The notes: generated by a model not told the origin, from the sequence alone. 64,000 nucleotides of DNA from Winogradskyella eckloniae (GCF_013249045.1 NZ_JABRWP010000006.1:1-64000), one strand, 5' to 3'; numbered from the stretch's first letter, positions 26,963 through 36,751 are shown. Program-made: numbers and translations.

Positions 26963-28114
26963 TTATTTTATAACTAAATGTTTTGGTAAATGCTCTACTT
27001 GTTCACAGCATAATTGTTCCATAACTTGTTGTAATTCTGTTTTTAAGAGCGAAATTGTATGATTTCCTCCTTTGTTTCCTAATGCGGAAACTCCATACAT
27101 AAATGAGCGTCCCATAAATGTAAATTTTGCACCACTGGCAAGAGACCTTGCGATGTCTGGTCCAGATCTAATTCCGCTATCCATCATAACATCTATTTGA
27201 TCGCCATATTTTGCGGCAATATTTACAAGCGGTTTTATTGTAGATTCTCCAGCATCAAGTTGTCTGCCGCCATGATTGGATACGATAATACCATCTAGAC
27301 CAAGACGAATAGCTTCTTTTGTGTCTTCTTCAGATGCAACACCTTTAAGTACAATTTTACCTTTCCACATATCGCGAATAGGTTTAATTTTTTCTTCGTT
27401 TAATCGTCCAGAAAATGTAGCATCCATAAATTTGCCCAATTGTTTTAAATCTAGGCCTTTAGGCATATATGGTTTTAAAGTTTCAAAGTTTGGTTGTCCG
27501 TAGCGCAGTGTATTCATTGCCCATTTAGGTTTTCCTAAAACTTGAAGAATATTATTTATAGACATTTTTGGAGGCATAGCCAACCCGTTTCTTATATCTC
27601 TAGGTCTAAAACCAAAAGTAGGCACGTCACATAGAATGACTAATACTGGGCATTCTGCTGCGGCTGCTCTTTTAATAATATCGTCTCTTAGGCGATCTTC
27701 AGTTGGATGATAGAGTTGAAACCATGCTTTGCCTTCTGTCAATTCTGCGGCGCGTTCTATGCTTGTGGTTGTTACTGTGCTTAATATAAATGGTACATTA
27801 TGTTTGTGAGCTGCTTTGGCTAATATTTCTGGCGCATTGGGCCACATTAAACCTTGAAGACCAACAGGAGCAATTCCAAATGGAGCATCGTACTCAATAC
27901 CAAATAGTTTAGTTTTTAAATTGGCACCATTAAAGTTTCTTAGATACTGCGGAATTAATTGTACATCTCTTAGTTCAGAAGTGTTTCTATGTAGGTTAAC
28001 GTCTTCGTTACAACCACCATCAAGGTATTCAAAAGCAAATTTAGGAATCATTTTTTCTGCCTTTGTTCTTAAATCATCTATTGATGGATATTTTGTGTTG
28101 AATTCTAAAGCCAT
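26963..28114 (-). CDS. lldD: FMN-dependent L-lactate dehydrogenase
   Basis: It oxidises L-lactate to pyruvate using FMN and feeds the respiratory chain. The start at 28114 (MALEFNTKYPSIDDLR) is preferred to 28153, which adds 13 polar residues. The 383-residue alpha-hydroxy-acid oxidase barrel has FEYLDGGCNED near the N-terminus, GIAPVGLQGLMWPNAPE, the active-site His in IVSNHGGRQLD, and the FMN phosphate site DSGIRSGPDIARSLASGA...MGRSFMYG. As third gene after aldA and fucP it completes lactaldehyde-to-pyruvate conversion in L-fucose breakdown. Confidence 0.9.
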   Translation of the reverse strand: MALEFNTKYPSIDDLRTKAEKMIPKFAFEYLDGGCNEDVNLHRNTSELRDVQLIPQYLRNFNGANLKTKLFGIEYDAPFGIAPVGLQGLMWPNAPEILAKAAHKHNVPFILSTVTTTSIERAAELTEGKAWFQLYHPTEDRLRDDIIKRAAAAECPVLVILCDVPTFGFRPRDIRNGLAMPPKMSINNILQVLGKPKWAMNTLRYGQPNFETLKPYMPKGLDLKQLGKFMDATFSGRLNEEKIKPIRDMWKGKIVLKGVASEEDTKEAIRLGLDGIIVSNHGGRQLDAGESTIKPLVNIAAKYGDQIDVMMDSGIRSGPDIARSLASGAKFTFMGRSFMYGVSALGNKGGNHTISLLKTELQQVMEQLCCEQVEHLPKHLVIK

Positions 28115-28189
28115 ATTAATATATGTATTGTCATTTCTGTTATTGTATCTCAAGGGTTTCTTTCTATTGAAAGGAACATCGAGATGTTT

Positions 28190-29494
28190 TTAGTGATCCT
28201 TGTATTTTTTTAATGTTCTATATCCATAAAGTGCAATAAAGCAGAAGCAAATAAAAGGCAAAATAAATGAGAAATTAACACCAGAAAATGGTCCAATTTT
28301 TTCAGTGTCTATCATCAATCCTTGTAAAATTGGCATTAAGGCTCCACCAACAATTGCCATAACTAAACCTGCTGCACCAATAGCAGTGTCATCTTCTCTA
28401 AGTCCATCTAAGGCAATACCGTAAATTGTTGGAAACATTAACGACATAAAAGCAGAAGTTGCAACTAGTAAATACAGGCCTACGATACCTTCAATAAGGA
28501 TAACGCCAGACATGGTTGCCATAGCGCATAGTGCAAAAATCATAAGTAGTTTCCTAGAATTAATATACTTCATTAAGAAGGTACTAATAAATCTACTACA
28601 TAAAAATATAGCCATTGCTACAATATTGTAATTCTGCGCGTCAGCTTTTGAAATCCCTAAATTACCTGCATATTGAATAATAAAAGTCCAACACATAATC
28701 TGAGCAGCAACATAGAATAATTGGGCTAAAACACCTTCTTTGTATTTTCCATTTTTAAACAATCTTTTGAACGAAGATGCCGCACTTGTCGGGTTCTCAT
28801 TAACCGTTCTTTTAGGCATTTTAGTGATAGAAATTACAACCAGCATGGCAATAACTACGAAACCAAGTATAACATATGGATTTCTGATTATTTCTAAGTC
28901 GTGTGTTCTAATTACGGCTTTTTTTGCTTCATCAAGCGTATTAAAAATAAGTTCACCTGCAGCATTACGTTTATCAGAATCTAATGCTACAAGAATAAAT
29001 TTTGAAGCCACAAACATGCCAAATAAAGAACCAATAGGATTGAAAGCTTGAGCCAAGTTTAAACGTTGGGTCGCAGTACGCTCGTCACCCATAGATAAAA
29101 TAAATGGATTTGCTGTAGTTTCTAAAAAGGCTAATCCAAAAGTTAAGATATATAATGAGCCTAAAAAGAATCCAAAAACTTCAAATTTAGCTGCCGGAAA
29201 AAATAATAAAGCGCCAATCGCATATAGCGTTAAACCTAGCAATATACCTTTTTTATAACTGTATTTTCTAACAAATAACGCAGCAGGAATAGCCATAGTA
29301 GCATAACCTCCATAAAAAGCTAATTGTACCAATGCCGCTTTTGCCGTAGAAATTTCCATAACTGTTGCAAATGCAGCTACCATAGGATTAGTAATGTCGT
29401 TAGCAAATCCCCAAAGTGCAAATAAAGATGTAATGAGTACAAAAGGTACTAACACTTCTTTAGAAACAACAGGTATTTTTTTTGATGTCGTCAT
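28190..29494 (-). CDS. fucP: L-fucose:proton symporter (MFS)
   Basis: A 434-residue, 12-helix major facilitator of the FucP type. Characteristic segments are LITSLFALWGFANDITNPMV near the N-terminus, GLAFLETTANPFILSMGDE and AQAFNPIGSLFG, all conserved in the fucose/glucose-galactose symporter subfamily. It lies between aldA and lldD in the fucose operon, so L-fucose is the likely substrate. A hairpin terminator separates it from aldA, so it may be expressed at a lower level or from an unrecognised promoter. Confidence 0.9.
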   Translation of the reverse strand: MTTSKKIPVVSKEVLVPFVLITSLFALWGFANDITNPMVAAFATVMEISTAKAALVQLAFYGGYATMAIPAALFVRKYSYKKGILLGLTLYAIGALLFFPAAKFEVFGFFLGSLYILTFGLAFLETTANPFILSMGDERTATQRLNLAQAFNPIGSLFGMFVASKFILVALDSDKRNAAGELIFNTLDEAKKAVIRTHDLEIIRNPYVILGFVVIAMLVVISITKMPKRTVNENPTSAASSFKRLFKNGKYKEGVLAQLFYVAAQIMCWTFIIQYAGNLGISKADAQNYNIVAMAIFLCSRFISTFLMKYINSRKLLMIFALCAMATMSGVILIEGIVGLYLLVATSAFMSLMFPTIYGIALDGLREDDTAIGAAGLVMAIVGGALMPILQGLMIDTEKIGPFSGVNFSFILPFICFCFIALYGYRTLKKYKDH

Positions 29495-29518
29495 TTGTTG
29501 GTATTTATTAGTTTAAAG

Positions 29519-29568
29519 GAAAAAAAGCACCATTCAAGTTAGAGTCTATAGATGAATAGTGCTTTTGT
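29519..29568 (-). terminator. Hairpin terminator between aldA and fucP
   Basis: On the minus strand AAAAGCACTATTCA pairs with TGAATGGTGCTTTT (29566-29553 with 29536-29523, one G-U pair), followed by T. It lies inside the operon, so it probably sets the ratio of aldA to fucP transcript. Confidence 0.7.
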
Positions 29569-29584
29569 AATGTGCTATTAATTT

Positions 29585-31024
29585 TTATCTGTACTGTGCG
29601 TAAATTACTTTAGTTTGAAGGTATTCTTCCATACCATGTTTTCCATCTGCACCTCCAATACCAGATTTTTTCCATCCAGCGTGAAACCCTTGGATCGCTT
29701 CAAAATGTTCTCTGTTGATGTATGTTTCTCCATATTGTAACTCCTCTGCGGCATGCATAACTTTATTGAAGTTTTCAGAAAAAATAGATGATGTTAAACC
29801 ATATTCAGAGTCGTTTGCTAATGCAATGGCCTCGTCTAAAGTGCTAAAAGTCATAACTGGTAAAACAGGGCCAAAAACTTCTTCTTGAATAATTTGCATG
29901 TCTTGTTTTACATTGGTTAATAATGTTGGTTGGTAGAAATATCCTTTGTCAAACTGTGTAGATTTTCCTCCACCTAATAGAACTTCTGCGCCTTCCTTTT
30001 TTGCAAATTCAACCATTTCTGCAACCTTGTCTAATTGTGCTTTAGATACCATGGCACTCATATCTGGATTATTTTCTGAGAAGGCATCTTCTACTTTTAT
30101 GGCTTTCATTTTAGCCGTAACCATTTCTAAAAATTGATCGTGTATAGATTCTTCTACATACACACGCTCTGCACAATTACAGACCTGTCCGCTATAGATA
30201 ATTCTTGAACCCACCACGGCATTTACTGCCAATTCTAAATTAGCATCAGCGCAAACAATAGCAGGTGCTTTACCACCTAATTCTAAGGATACCTTAGTAA
30301 TGTTTTCAGAAGCAGCTTCCATAACTTTCTGGCCTGCAAAAACACTACCAGTTAAACTGATAATTCCTGTAATTGGATTTTTAGATAAAGCGTTACCAAC
30401 AACTGGCCCAGAACCACAAACAAAGTTTAAAACACCAGCAGGTAATTCAATTTTTTGAATTAAATCTACCCATTCCATAATCGTATTTGGTGCAATGCAA
30501 CTTGGTTTAATAACACATGTATTACCTGTTATTAGAGATGCTGCAACTTTTCTTGCCATTACAAAAAATGGAAAGTTCCATGGTAAAATACCAACGGCAA
30601 CACCAATAGGTGCTTTATGAAGAAAGATATGTTCTTTTTTACGATCACTTTGAATAATTTCACCTTCAATACGTCTTGCGAAACCAGCATAATAATCAAA
30701 ATAATCTGCAGTAACGTCTATTTCTACTTGCGCTAATCCTATTACTTTGGCTTGCTCTGCTGCTAAAGTCTCTGCTAAAAACACACGATTCTCACGTATT
30801 ACTGTAGCCATTTTGTGTAAATAACCAGCACGCTCAATTGCAGTTAAAGATTTCCAAGCAAATTGTGAGTTTTTTGCAGCATCCAAGGCCTTATTCGCAT
30901 CTTCAACGGAACCTTTTGGTATCTCAGACAAAACTTCTTCGGTACATGGGTTAAGTACTTTTGTTGTTTCTGAAGATGTAGATTTAACAAACTTTCCGTT
31001 TATAAATTGATTAAATTCTTTCAT
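29585..31024 (-). CDS. aldA: Aldehyde dehydrogenase, lactaldehyde type
   Basis: It oxidises L-lactaldehyde, the aldolase product of fucose breakdown, to L-lactate with NAD. The 479 residues match E. coli AldA in length. The catalytic Cys is in IIYSGQVCNCAERVYVEE and the general base Glu in SLELGGKAPAIV; NAD-binding elements include GILPWNFPFFV and SLTGSVFAGQKV. The C-terminal INREHFEAIQGFHAGWKKSGIGG is typical of the lactaldehyde/glycolaldehyde subgroup. It is the first gene of the aldA-fucP-lldD unit. Substrate is inferred from context. Confidence 0.88.
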   Translation of the reverse strand: MKEFNQFINGKFVKSTSSETTKVLNPCTEEVLSEIPKGSVEDANKALDAAKNSQFAWKSLTAIERAGYLHKMATVIRENRVFLAETLAAEQAKVIGLAQVEIDVTADYFDYYAGFARRIEGEIIQSDRKKEHIFLHKAPIGVAVGILPWNFPFFVMARKVAASLITGNTCVIKPSCIAPNTIMEWVDLIQKIELPAGVLNFVCGSGPVVGNALSKNPITGIISLTGSVFAGQKVMEAASENITKVSLELGGKAPAIVCADANLELAVNAVVGSRIIYSGQVCNCAERVYVEESIHDQFLEMVTAKMKAIKVEDAFSENNPDMSAMVSKAQLDKVAEMVEFAKKEGAEVLLGGGKSTQFDKGYFYQPTLLTNVKQDMQIIQEEVFGPVLPVMTFSTLDEAIALANDSEYGLTSSIFSENFNKVMHAAEELQYGETYINREHFEAIQGFHAGWKKSGIGGADGKHGMEEYLQTKVIYAQYR

Positions 31025-31411
31025 ATTCGTTTATATTTAGTTTATGATATGTGTAAATATTTCGATGGTTTTTTTGTATATAGATAAATATTCGAAATAC
31101 TTTTTAGTAAAATGTAACACAAACTTACAATGACTTGCAGTATTTGCATTTATCCATTATAATCAATAATATGTACAATTTAAACATTGATAGATTTTCA
31201 CGTTTTAATTTACGGTAGTAAAATAGTGATGTCTTAAAATTATTGAGTTACAAATTTGTGGGCCAAACCGCAAATGCATTTGGTCTATACAAAGAATGAT
31301 AAATTAAGCTTAAGTCGATTTCTCAAATCCATCAATTAATTGCTCAAAATCTTCATTGACCTAAAAATAAACATCATTGCAGTATGTATTGTAGAATTTT
31401 GAATGGGAAGT
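31025..31411. other. 387-base region upstream of aldA
   Basis: No gene. A -7-like box on the minus strand, TAAGTTTG (31127 to 31120), lies about 95 bases before aldA without a clear -33 partner. A perfect 12-base palindrome CAAATGCATTTG is at 31271-31282. Both are candidates for control by the adjacent AraC protein. Confidence 0.45.
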
Positions 31412-32311
31412 TTAGGTGTATTTTCCTGATTTATAGGAGGCAGGTGTTAAGCCTGTTACGGATTTGAATACGCGTGAAAAATGGTAACGATCTGAAAAGC
31501 CTAAATTAAAAGCAACATTTTCTATAGATTTATTAGTGTGTTCAAAATACTCACAAGATTTTGCGATTTTTCTATTTTGAACAAATTGATGCAAGGTGAC
31601 GTTCATTTCTTCTTTAAATAATCGAGCAAATGAATTTGGCGCCATATTAACAAGTGAAGACATTTGTGTATTGCTCAATTTTTTTTCGAGATTAACTTCT
31701 ATAAACCGTATAACCTTTAGGACGCGCTCGTCAATATTAATTGTTTTCCATAATTCGGGACCAATATTAGTAAGTGCTTCTTTAATAAATGCCTGTAATT
31801 TTAGATTAAATGTAAGCTTAAAATTTTTGTTTTCAATTTTTAGTCGATGGGTTAAATAGTCTAACCGATCTTTTAAATAGTCTGTTAATTCAATTTTCAA
31901 AATGCCTGGGTAAACACTATCAAACGGTACACCTAAATTAAAATGTGCAAAAAAGTGGATGAGAAACATATTTTCTAAATCGGCTTCATTGTGCTTGATG
32001 TTTAATTGTTTCCCAGACACATGAATACCTTCATTATATGTGTGATTTTTTGTGTAACGTGAAGAAAAAGAAGTGAATGGAGGAATAATGTAAATATGAT
32101 TTGGATCCATTTCAATTACAGTATCACGATGAATTAATTCGCCGCCTGTGTTTTTATTCCAATATAATCTCCAAAACGGAAAAACCATTTCATGGCAGTC
32201 CCATAAATCTAACAACCAATACCTGCAACATAAGAGTTTGAGTTTCAGGTCAATAAAGTTTTGGTGATTTGCAGAAGGATCTCCTAATTCAATTTCTTTT
32301 ACAAACTTCAT
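31412..32311 (-). CDS. AraC-family transcriptional regulator of the fucose genes
   Basis: A 299-residue regulator. The N-terminal half (about 1-170) is a cupin-like sensor domain with VIEMDPNHIYIIPPFTSF; the C-terminal part (about 195-295) has two helix-turn-helix motifs, NTQMSSLVNMAPNSFARLFKEEMN and IENVAFNLGFSDRYHFSRVFK, ending PASYKSGKY. It is divergent from the aldolase/fucI/fucK genes and upstream of aldA on its own strand, an ideal position to control both arms. L-fucose or fuculose as effector is inferred. Confidence 0.87.
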   Translation of the reverse strand: MKFVKEIELGDPSANHQNFIDLKLKLLCCRYWLLDLWDCHEMVFPFWRLYWNKNTGGELIHRDTVIEMDPNHIYIIPPFTSFSSRYTKNHTYNEGIHVSGKQLNIKHNEADLENMFLIHFFAHFNLGVPFDSVYPGILKIELTDYLKDRLDYLTHRLKIENKNFKLTFNLKLQAFIKEALTNIGPELWKTINIDERVLKVIRFIEVNLEKKLSNTQMSSLVNMAPNSFARLFKEEMNVTLHQFVQNRKIAKSCEYFEHTNKSIENVAFNLGFSDRYHFSRVFKSVTGLTPASYKSGKYT

Positions 32312-32422
32312 AATTCACTAATGTTTGAATTAGATACAAAAATACAGATTTTGAATATTTAATATCTCTTAATGTGTGTATAATTTTGTTACATAAATTT
32401 ATTTATAACGGTATATGTCATC

Positions 32423-32475
32423 CATAACGAATACGATTTGTTATGAGTCTTTAAGACGTGTCATATGTCATATGA
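32423..32475. promoter_or_regulatory. Two inverted repeats in the araC-aldolase divergent region
   Basis: CATAAC (32423-32428) and GTTATG (32440-32445) are perfect arms 11 bases apart. Further downstream TCATATG-T-CATATGA (32461-32475) is a 15-base palindrome ending 19 bases before the aldolase ATG. Either could bind the AraC regulator or another factor. The -7-like TATTTTTG at 32344-32337 on the minus strand would serve the araC gene. Confidence 0.45.
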
Positions 32476-32494
32476 AACACAAAAACAAAAACAA

Positions 32495-33289
32495 ATGAAA
32501 ACGATAAAACTTCCAGTACAAGTAGAAGCAGAATTAAAAAAAGTATCCGAAGTTGCAGGTTATTTATGGCAACGTGAATGGGCAGAACGAAATGCAGGAA
32601 ACATTTCTATGAACCTAACATCTTACTTTAAAAAAGAAGAAGTTCAGGGCATTGGTACAGAGGTGCCTTTTGATTTTCCGAAAGGAGCAGCTGGCTTTGT
32701 TATCTACATAACTGGTACAGGTTGTTATCTTAGAGATCTTGTTAATAAACTCGAAGAAGCTTCGTGTATCTTATATATTAATGAAGATGCTACCGCTTAT
32801 TCTATTATTTGGGGCGGAAAACGAGAAAATTTTGGCCCAACTTGTGAGTTAATTTCGCATTCAAGCATTCATCTTTTTAATTCTATTCACCATCCAGAAA
32901 ACTTAGCTGTTGTGCATACTCATCCTTTAGAATTGATTTGTATGAGTCATCATGAGTTATTTAATGATGAAGAAGAATTAAACAGACAAATATGGGCCAT
33001 GTGTCCTGAGGTAAAAGTTTTTGTGCCAAAAGGTATTCACTGCACGCCTTATGCGCTTTCTAGTACTGCGGCTTTGGCAGAAGTTACAATGGAAGCTTTT
33101 AAAACAAGGAATGTTTCGTTATGGGAAAAACATGGTGCTACTGCTACAGCACCAGATGTAATGCAAGCTTGGGACTTTTTAGATGTGGCAAATAAAGGCG
33201 CTAAAATGTTAATGATGTGTTGGTCAGCTGGTTTTAAACCTGCAGGACTATCCAATGCGCAATTAACCGAATTAGAGCAATTTATATAA
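32495..33289 (+). CDS. Class II aldolase, RhaD-like; probable L-fuculose-1-phosphate aldolase
   Basis: It splits a deoxy-ketose 1-phosphate into DHAP and L-lactaldehyde using zinc. I take the ATG at 32495 (MKTIKLPVQV), since the frame to 32465 has a low-complexity start. The 264-residue sequence resembles rhamnulose-1-phosphate aldolase more than the 215-residue FucA: WQREWAERNAGNISMNLT near the N-terminus, VIYITGTGCYLRDL, then VVHTHPLELICMSHH with the zinc-binding His pair, and LWEKHGATATAPD. Being next to fucI and fucK it should act on fuculose-1-phosphate, but rhamnulose-1-phosphate, which differs in stereochemistry, cannot be excluded. Confidence 0.83.
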   Translation: MKTIKLPVQVEAELKKVSEVAGYLWQREWAERNAGNISMNLTSYFKKEEVQGIGTEVPFDFPKGAAGFVIYITGTGCYLRDLVNKLEEASCILYINEDATAYSIIWGGKRENFGPTCELISHSSIHLFNSIHHPENLAVVHTHPLELICMSHHELFNDEEELNRQIWAMCPEVKVFVPKGIHCTPYALSSTAALAEVTMEAFKTRNVSLWEKHGATATAPDVMQAWDFLDVANKGAKMLMMCWSAGFKPAGLSNAQLTELEQFI

Positions 33290-33304
33290 TATAAAAAAAT
33301 AATC

Positions 33305-35092
33305 ATGAGTAGATTAATAGGTAGATTACCAAAAGTAGGCATTCGTCCGGTGATTGATGGACGTGAGTTAGGTGTAAGAGAGTCGTTAGAAGTTCAAACC
33401 ATGGATATGGCGAAGGCTGCAGCAAAATTAATAACAGATAATTTACGTTTCCCTAGTGGCGAAAACGTTGAGGTTGTCATTGCAGATACTACAATTGGAG
33501 GTGTTGCAGATGCAGCAGCTTGCGCAGATAAATTTAAAAGAGAAGGAGTAGACGTGTCATTAACTGTAACACCTTGTTGGTGTTATGGTACTGAAGTGAT
33601 GGATACGGACCCTTTAACTCCTAAGGCTGTTTGGGGCTTTAACGGTACAGAGCGACCAGGTGCTGTTTATTTAGCAGCGGCATTAGCAGGATATTCTCAA
33701 AAAGGATTACCAGCATTCGGAATTTATGGTAAAGAGGTTCAAGATAGTGGTGACCAAACCATCCCTCAAGATGTTTCAGAAAAAATACTACGTTTTACTA
33801 AAGGCGCTTTAGCAGTTGCTCAAATGAAAGGGAAGTCGTATTTATCAATAGGCTACAGTTCTATGGGAATTGCGGGTTCTATGGTCGATGTTAACTTTTT
33901 GCAAGATTACTTAGGTGTAAGGGCAGAGTTTGTAGAGTCCGTAGAGTTATTAAGACGTATGGACGAAGGTATTTACGACCATGATGAGTTTGAAAAAGCT
34001 TTAGCTTGGACCAAAGCAAACTGTAAAGAAGGAAAAGATTATAACAGTCCTGGAGCTCAAAAATCAGCAGAAGTAAAAGATGCTGAATGGGAAAAGGTGG
34101 TAAAAATGACTTTAATCTGTAAAGATTTAATGAACGGAAATCCAAGGTTAAAAGCCATGGGATTTGGTGAAGAGTCTAAAGGCAGAAATGCCATTATGGG
34201 AGGATTTCAAGGACAACGTCAGTGGACCGATTACCAACCCAATGCAGATTTTACAGAATCAATATTAAATTCATCTTTTGATTGGAATGGAATTCGTCAA
34301 GCGTACACATTTGCAACAGAAAATGATTGTTTAAACGCTATTTCAATGTTGTTTGGACACTTGTTAACTAACAAAGCACAATTGTTCTCTGATGTTCGTA
34401 CGTATTGGAGTCCTGAGTCTGTAGAACGTGTAACGGGTAAAAAATTAACAGGAATAGCAGAAAATGGTATTATTCATTTGATCAATTCTGGTTCTACAAC
34501 ACTAGATGCCACAGCACAGCAAACGGACGCAGATGGAAATCCAACTATGAAACCATTTTGGGAAATCACAGAAGACGAAGTACAAAAATGCTTAGATAAC
34601 ACCAAATGGCCAGCAGCTATTGCTGAGTATTTTAGAGGTGGTGGTTTCTCTTCTCAATTTAAGACAAAGGGAACAATCCCTTTAACTATGTGTAGAATTA
34701 ATCTTGTAAAAGGTATAGGACCAGTACTTCAAATAGTAGAAGGTTGGAGTGTTGAATTGCCAGAGGATGTACACGAGATATTGAATGAAAGAACAAATCC
34801 AACTTGGCCAACCACCTGGTTTGTACCAAGAACTACAGGAAGTGGATGCTTTAAAGATGTATATACCGTTATGGCAAAATGGGGAGCCAATCATGGCGCA
34901 ATTTCTCATGGTCATATTGGTGCTGATTTGATTTCATTAGCAGCGATGTTACGTATTCCTGTTAATATGCATAACGTTAGTGAAGACGACGTCTTTAGAC
35001 CAAGTGCATGGTCTGCATTTGGCGAAGGCTTAGAAGGTGCTGATTATAGAGCTTGCGAAAATTATGGTCCGTTATACGGATTTAAAAACTAG
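33305..35092 (+). CDS. fucI: L-fucose isomerase
   Basis: It converts L-fucose to L-fuculose with a divalent metal. The 595 residues match the E. coli enzyme closely in length. Diagnostic stretches are [23 protein letters not shown] at the N-terminus, [35 protein letters not shown]-like [13 protein letters not shown], and [12 protein letters not shown]. The C-terminal [28 protein letters not shown] contributes metal ligands. It starts 16 bases after the aldolase stop and is followed by a hairpin terminator before fucK. Confidence 0.96.
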   Translation: MSRLIGRLPKVGIRPVIDGRELGVRESLEVQTMDMAKAAAKLITDNLRFPSGENVEVVIADTTIGGVADAAACADKFKREGVDVSLTVTPCWCYGTEVMDTDPLTPKAVWGFNGTERPGAVYLAAALAGYSQKGLPAFGIYGKEVQDSGDQTIPQDVSEKILRFTKGALAVAQMKGKSYLSIGYSSMGIAGSMVDVNFLQDYLGVRAEFVESVELLRRMDEGIYDHDEFEKALAWTKANCKEGKDYNSPGAQKSAEVKDAEWEKVVKMTLICKDLMNGNPRLKAMGFGEESKGRNAIMGGFQGQRQWTDYQPNADFTESILNSSFDWNGIRQAYTFATENDCLNAISMLFGHLLTNKAQLFSDVRTYWSPESVERVTGKKLTGIAENGIIHLINSGSTTLDATAQQTDADGNPTMKPFWEITEDEVQKCLDNTKWPAAIAEYFRGGGFSSQFKTKGTIPLTMCRINLVKGIGPVLQIVEGWSVELPEDVHEILNERTNPTWPTTWFVPRTTGSGCFKDVYTVMAKWGANHGAISHGHIGADLISLAAMLRIPVNMHNVSEDDVFRPSAWSAFGEGLEGADYRACENYGPLYGFKN

Positions 35093-35105
35093 TTAGAATA
35101 ACTCC

Positions 35106-35143
35106 AAAGGGTGCTTGGCTTTAAAATCAAACACCCTTTTTTT
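35106..35143 (+). terminator. Terminator between fucI and fucK
   Basis: AAAGGGTG (35106-35113) pairs with CACCCTTT (35132-35139), followed by T. It ends only about 15 bases before the fucK start, so it may attenuate kinase expression relative to fucI. Confidence 0.75.
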
Positions 35144-35157
35144 AATGTATAATTGTG

Positions 35158-36486
35158 ATGGAAAATGTAATTGCTGTAATTGATATAGGGAAAACAAACA
35201 AAAAAATACTTCTTTTTAATGAAGATTTTGTTGTTGTATACAGAAATGCAACACGATTTGATGAAATTGTTGATGAAGATGGATACCCTTGTGATGATAT
35301 CATATCCATAGAAAATTGGATACAAAATGAGATAAAAAAGATACAAGCGGAAGGTAATTATTTAATAAAGGCTATTAATTTTTCTACACATGGCGCAAGT
35401 CTTATTTATCTTGATAAAAACGGCAATAGAATAACCCCTTTGTATAATTATCTGAAGTCTTTAAATTTAGATGAATATCATGAGTTTTATGAAGTATATG
35501 GAGGTCAAGAAGCGTTTTCTAGAAAAACTGCATCTCCTGCATATGGTATGTTAAATACTGGGCTTCAAATTTTAAAACTGCAAAAAGAAAAACCAGAATT
35601 ATGGAGTCAGGTAACAGCTATTTTGCATTATCCACAATATTTAAGTTATCTGTTTACAAAAAAAATAACTGCTGATTTTACGTCAGTAGGAGCGCATACA
35701 GCGACTTGGGATTTTGATACCATGCAGTATCATCAATGGGTTTCAGATTATAAATTAAATTTACCAATACCGCAAAATGGGAAAGCCGCTGTAATTACTA
35801 ATTTTAATGGACAAGAAATTGCAATAGGTACTGGATTGCACGATAGCTCGGCTTCAATTATTCCATTGTTAGAATCTGAAAGCGAGAATGAATTTATATT
35901 ACTGTCAACAGGAACTTGGATTATAGCTATGAATCCATTCAGTAAGGAAACCTTGACGCAACACCAATTAAAAAACAACTGTTTGTGTTTTATGACACCA
36001 CAAAAACAGCAAATAAAATCTTCAATGCAGTTTTTAGGTAAAATTCACGAAGTTTATATCACAGCATTAAGCGACTTTTTTAAAGAGGATATGGATGCGC
36101 ATCTCAGCTTAACACTCAATACAACTTTATGCCAAGAGTTAATCAAAACGGATTCTCGTGTGTTTTTAGCTGAGGGCATAGATAGTGATTTTGAAGCACA
36201 TCCTTATTTGTTAACCAATTACAGTAGTTACGAAGCTGCATATTACCAAATAGTTTTTGAAATTAGTAAAAAAGTGATTCAAGGCATCCATTTAATTTCG
36301 GATGAAAACTCAACCATAAAAGATGTTTTTATTTCTGGAGGATTTAATAAGAATTTAATCTTTATTCACTTTTTAAAACTGTTAAAAACGGATATTGAAA
36401 TACATATATCCGATTGTAAAAATGAGAGTGCGTTGGGCGCTGCCATGATGATGAAAGCTTATTTGGGTGACTTACCATCGCAGTAA
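35158..36486 (+). CDS. fucK: FGGY-family carbohydrate kinase, probable L-fuculokinase
   Basis: It should phosphorylate L-fuculose to L-fuculose-1-phosphate. The ATG at 35158 is used rather than a GTG one codon before. The 442-residue FGGY kinase begins VIAVIDIGKTNKKILLF, the phosphate-binding DIGKTN form seen in rhamnulose/fuculose kinases. GTGLHDSSASIIPLL and LSTGTWIIAMNPF mark the domain hinge, and VFISGGFNKNLIFIHFL the C-domain. It follows fucI, separated by a terminator hairpin. Confidence 0.88.
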   Translation: MENVIAVIDIGKTNKKILLFNEDFVVVYRNATRFDEIVDEDGYPCDDIISIENWIQNEIKKIQAEGNYLIKAINFSTHGASLIYLDKNGNRITPLYNYLKSLNLDEYHEFYEVYGGQEAFSRKTASPAYGMLNTGLQILKLQKEKPELWSQVTAILHYPQYLSYLFTKKITADFTSVGAHTATWDFDTMQYHQWVSDYKLNLPIPQNGKAAVITNFNGQEIAIGTGLHDSSASIIPLLESESENEFILLSTGTWIIAMNPFSKETLTQHQLKNNCLCFMTPQKQQIKSSMQFLGKIHEVYITALSDFFKEDMDAHLSLTLNTTLCQELIKTDSRVFLAEGIDSDFEAHPYLLTNYSSYEAAYYQIVFEISKKVIQGIHLISDENSTIKDVFISGGFNKNLIFIHFLKLLKTDIEIHISDCKNESALGAAMMMKAYLGDLPSQ

Positions 36487-36564
36487 GAATTCCAATTATT
36501 AAGAATAATTAATTATCGGTAATCGATGTTCAACTATAGTTTAAGGTTAATTTAGTATAGCAAT

Positions 36565-36594
36565 AGAATTGTACTAAATTGCAGTAGCAATTCT
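36565..36594 (+). promoter_or_regulatory. Inverted repeat after fucK
   Basis: AGAATTG (36565-36571) and CAATTCT (36588-36594) are perfect 7-base arms 16 bases apart. No T-run follows. It may be an mRNA 3' hairpin of fucK or a site upstream of the HTCS gene. Confidence 0.35.
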
Positions 36595-36614
36595 AATTTA
36601 AAATTAAAGACAAG

Positions 36615-36633
36615 ATATACTACTTTAGTATAT
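36615..36633. promoter_or_regulatory. 19-base palindrome upstream of the HTCS gene
   Basis: ATATACTA-CTT-TAGTATAT has perfect 8-base arms, about 120 bases before the HTCS start. A shorter palindrome GTATATAC follows at 36641-36648. The position suits autoregulation or control by the AraC protein. Confidence 0.45.
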
Positions 36634-36751
36634 TTATATTGTATATACTTTTATTAAGCGTATTGTTTTTGTGGTCTGATGTAAAAAACAATTATTTTAT
36701 TAGTCCATACATTAAAATACGCATATTTTTATATCAAACTAAATAAATAAC

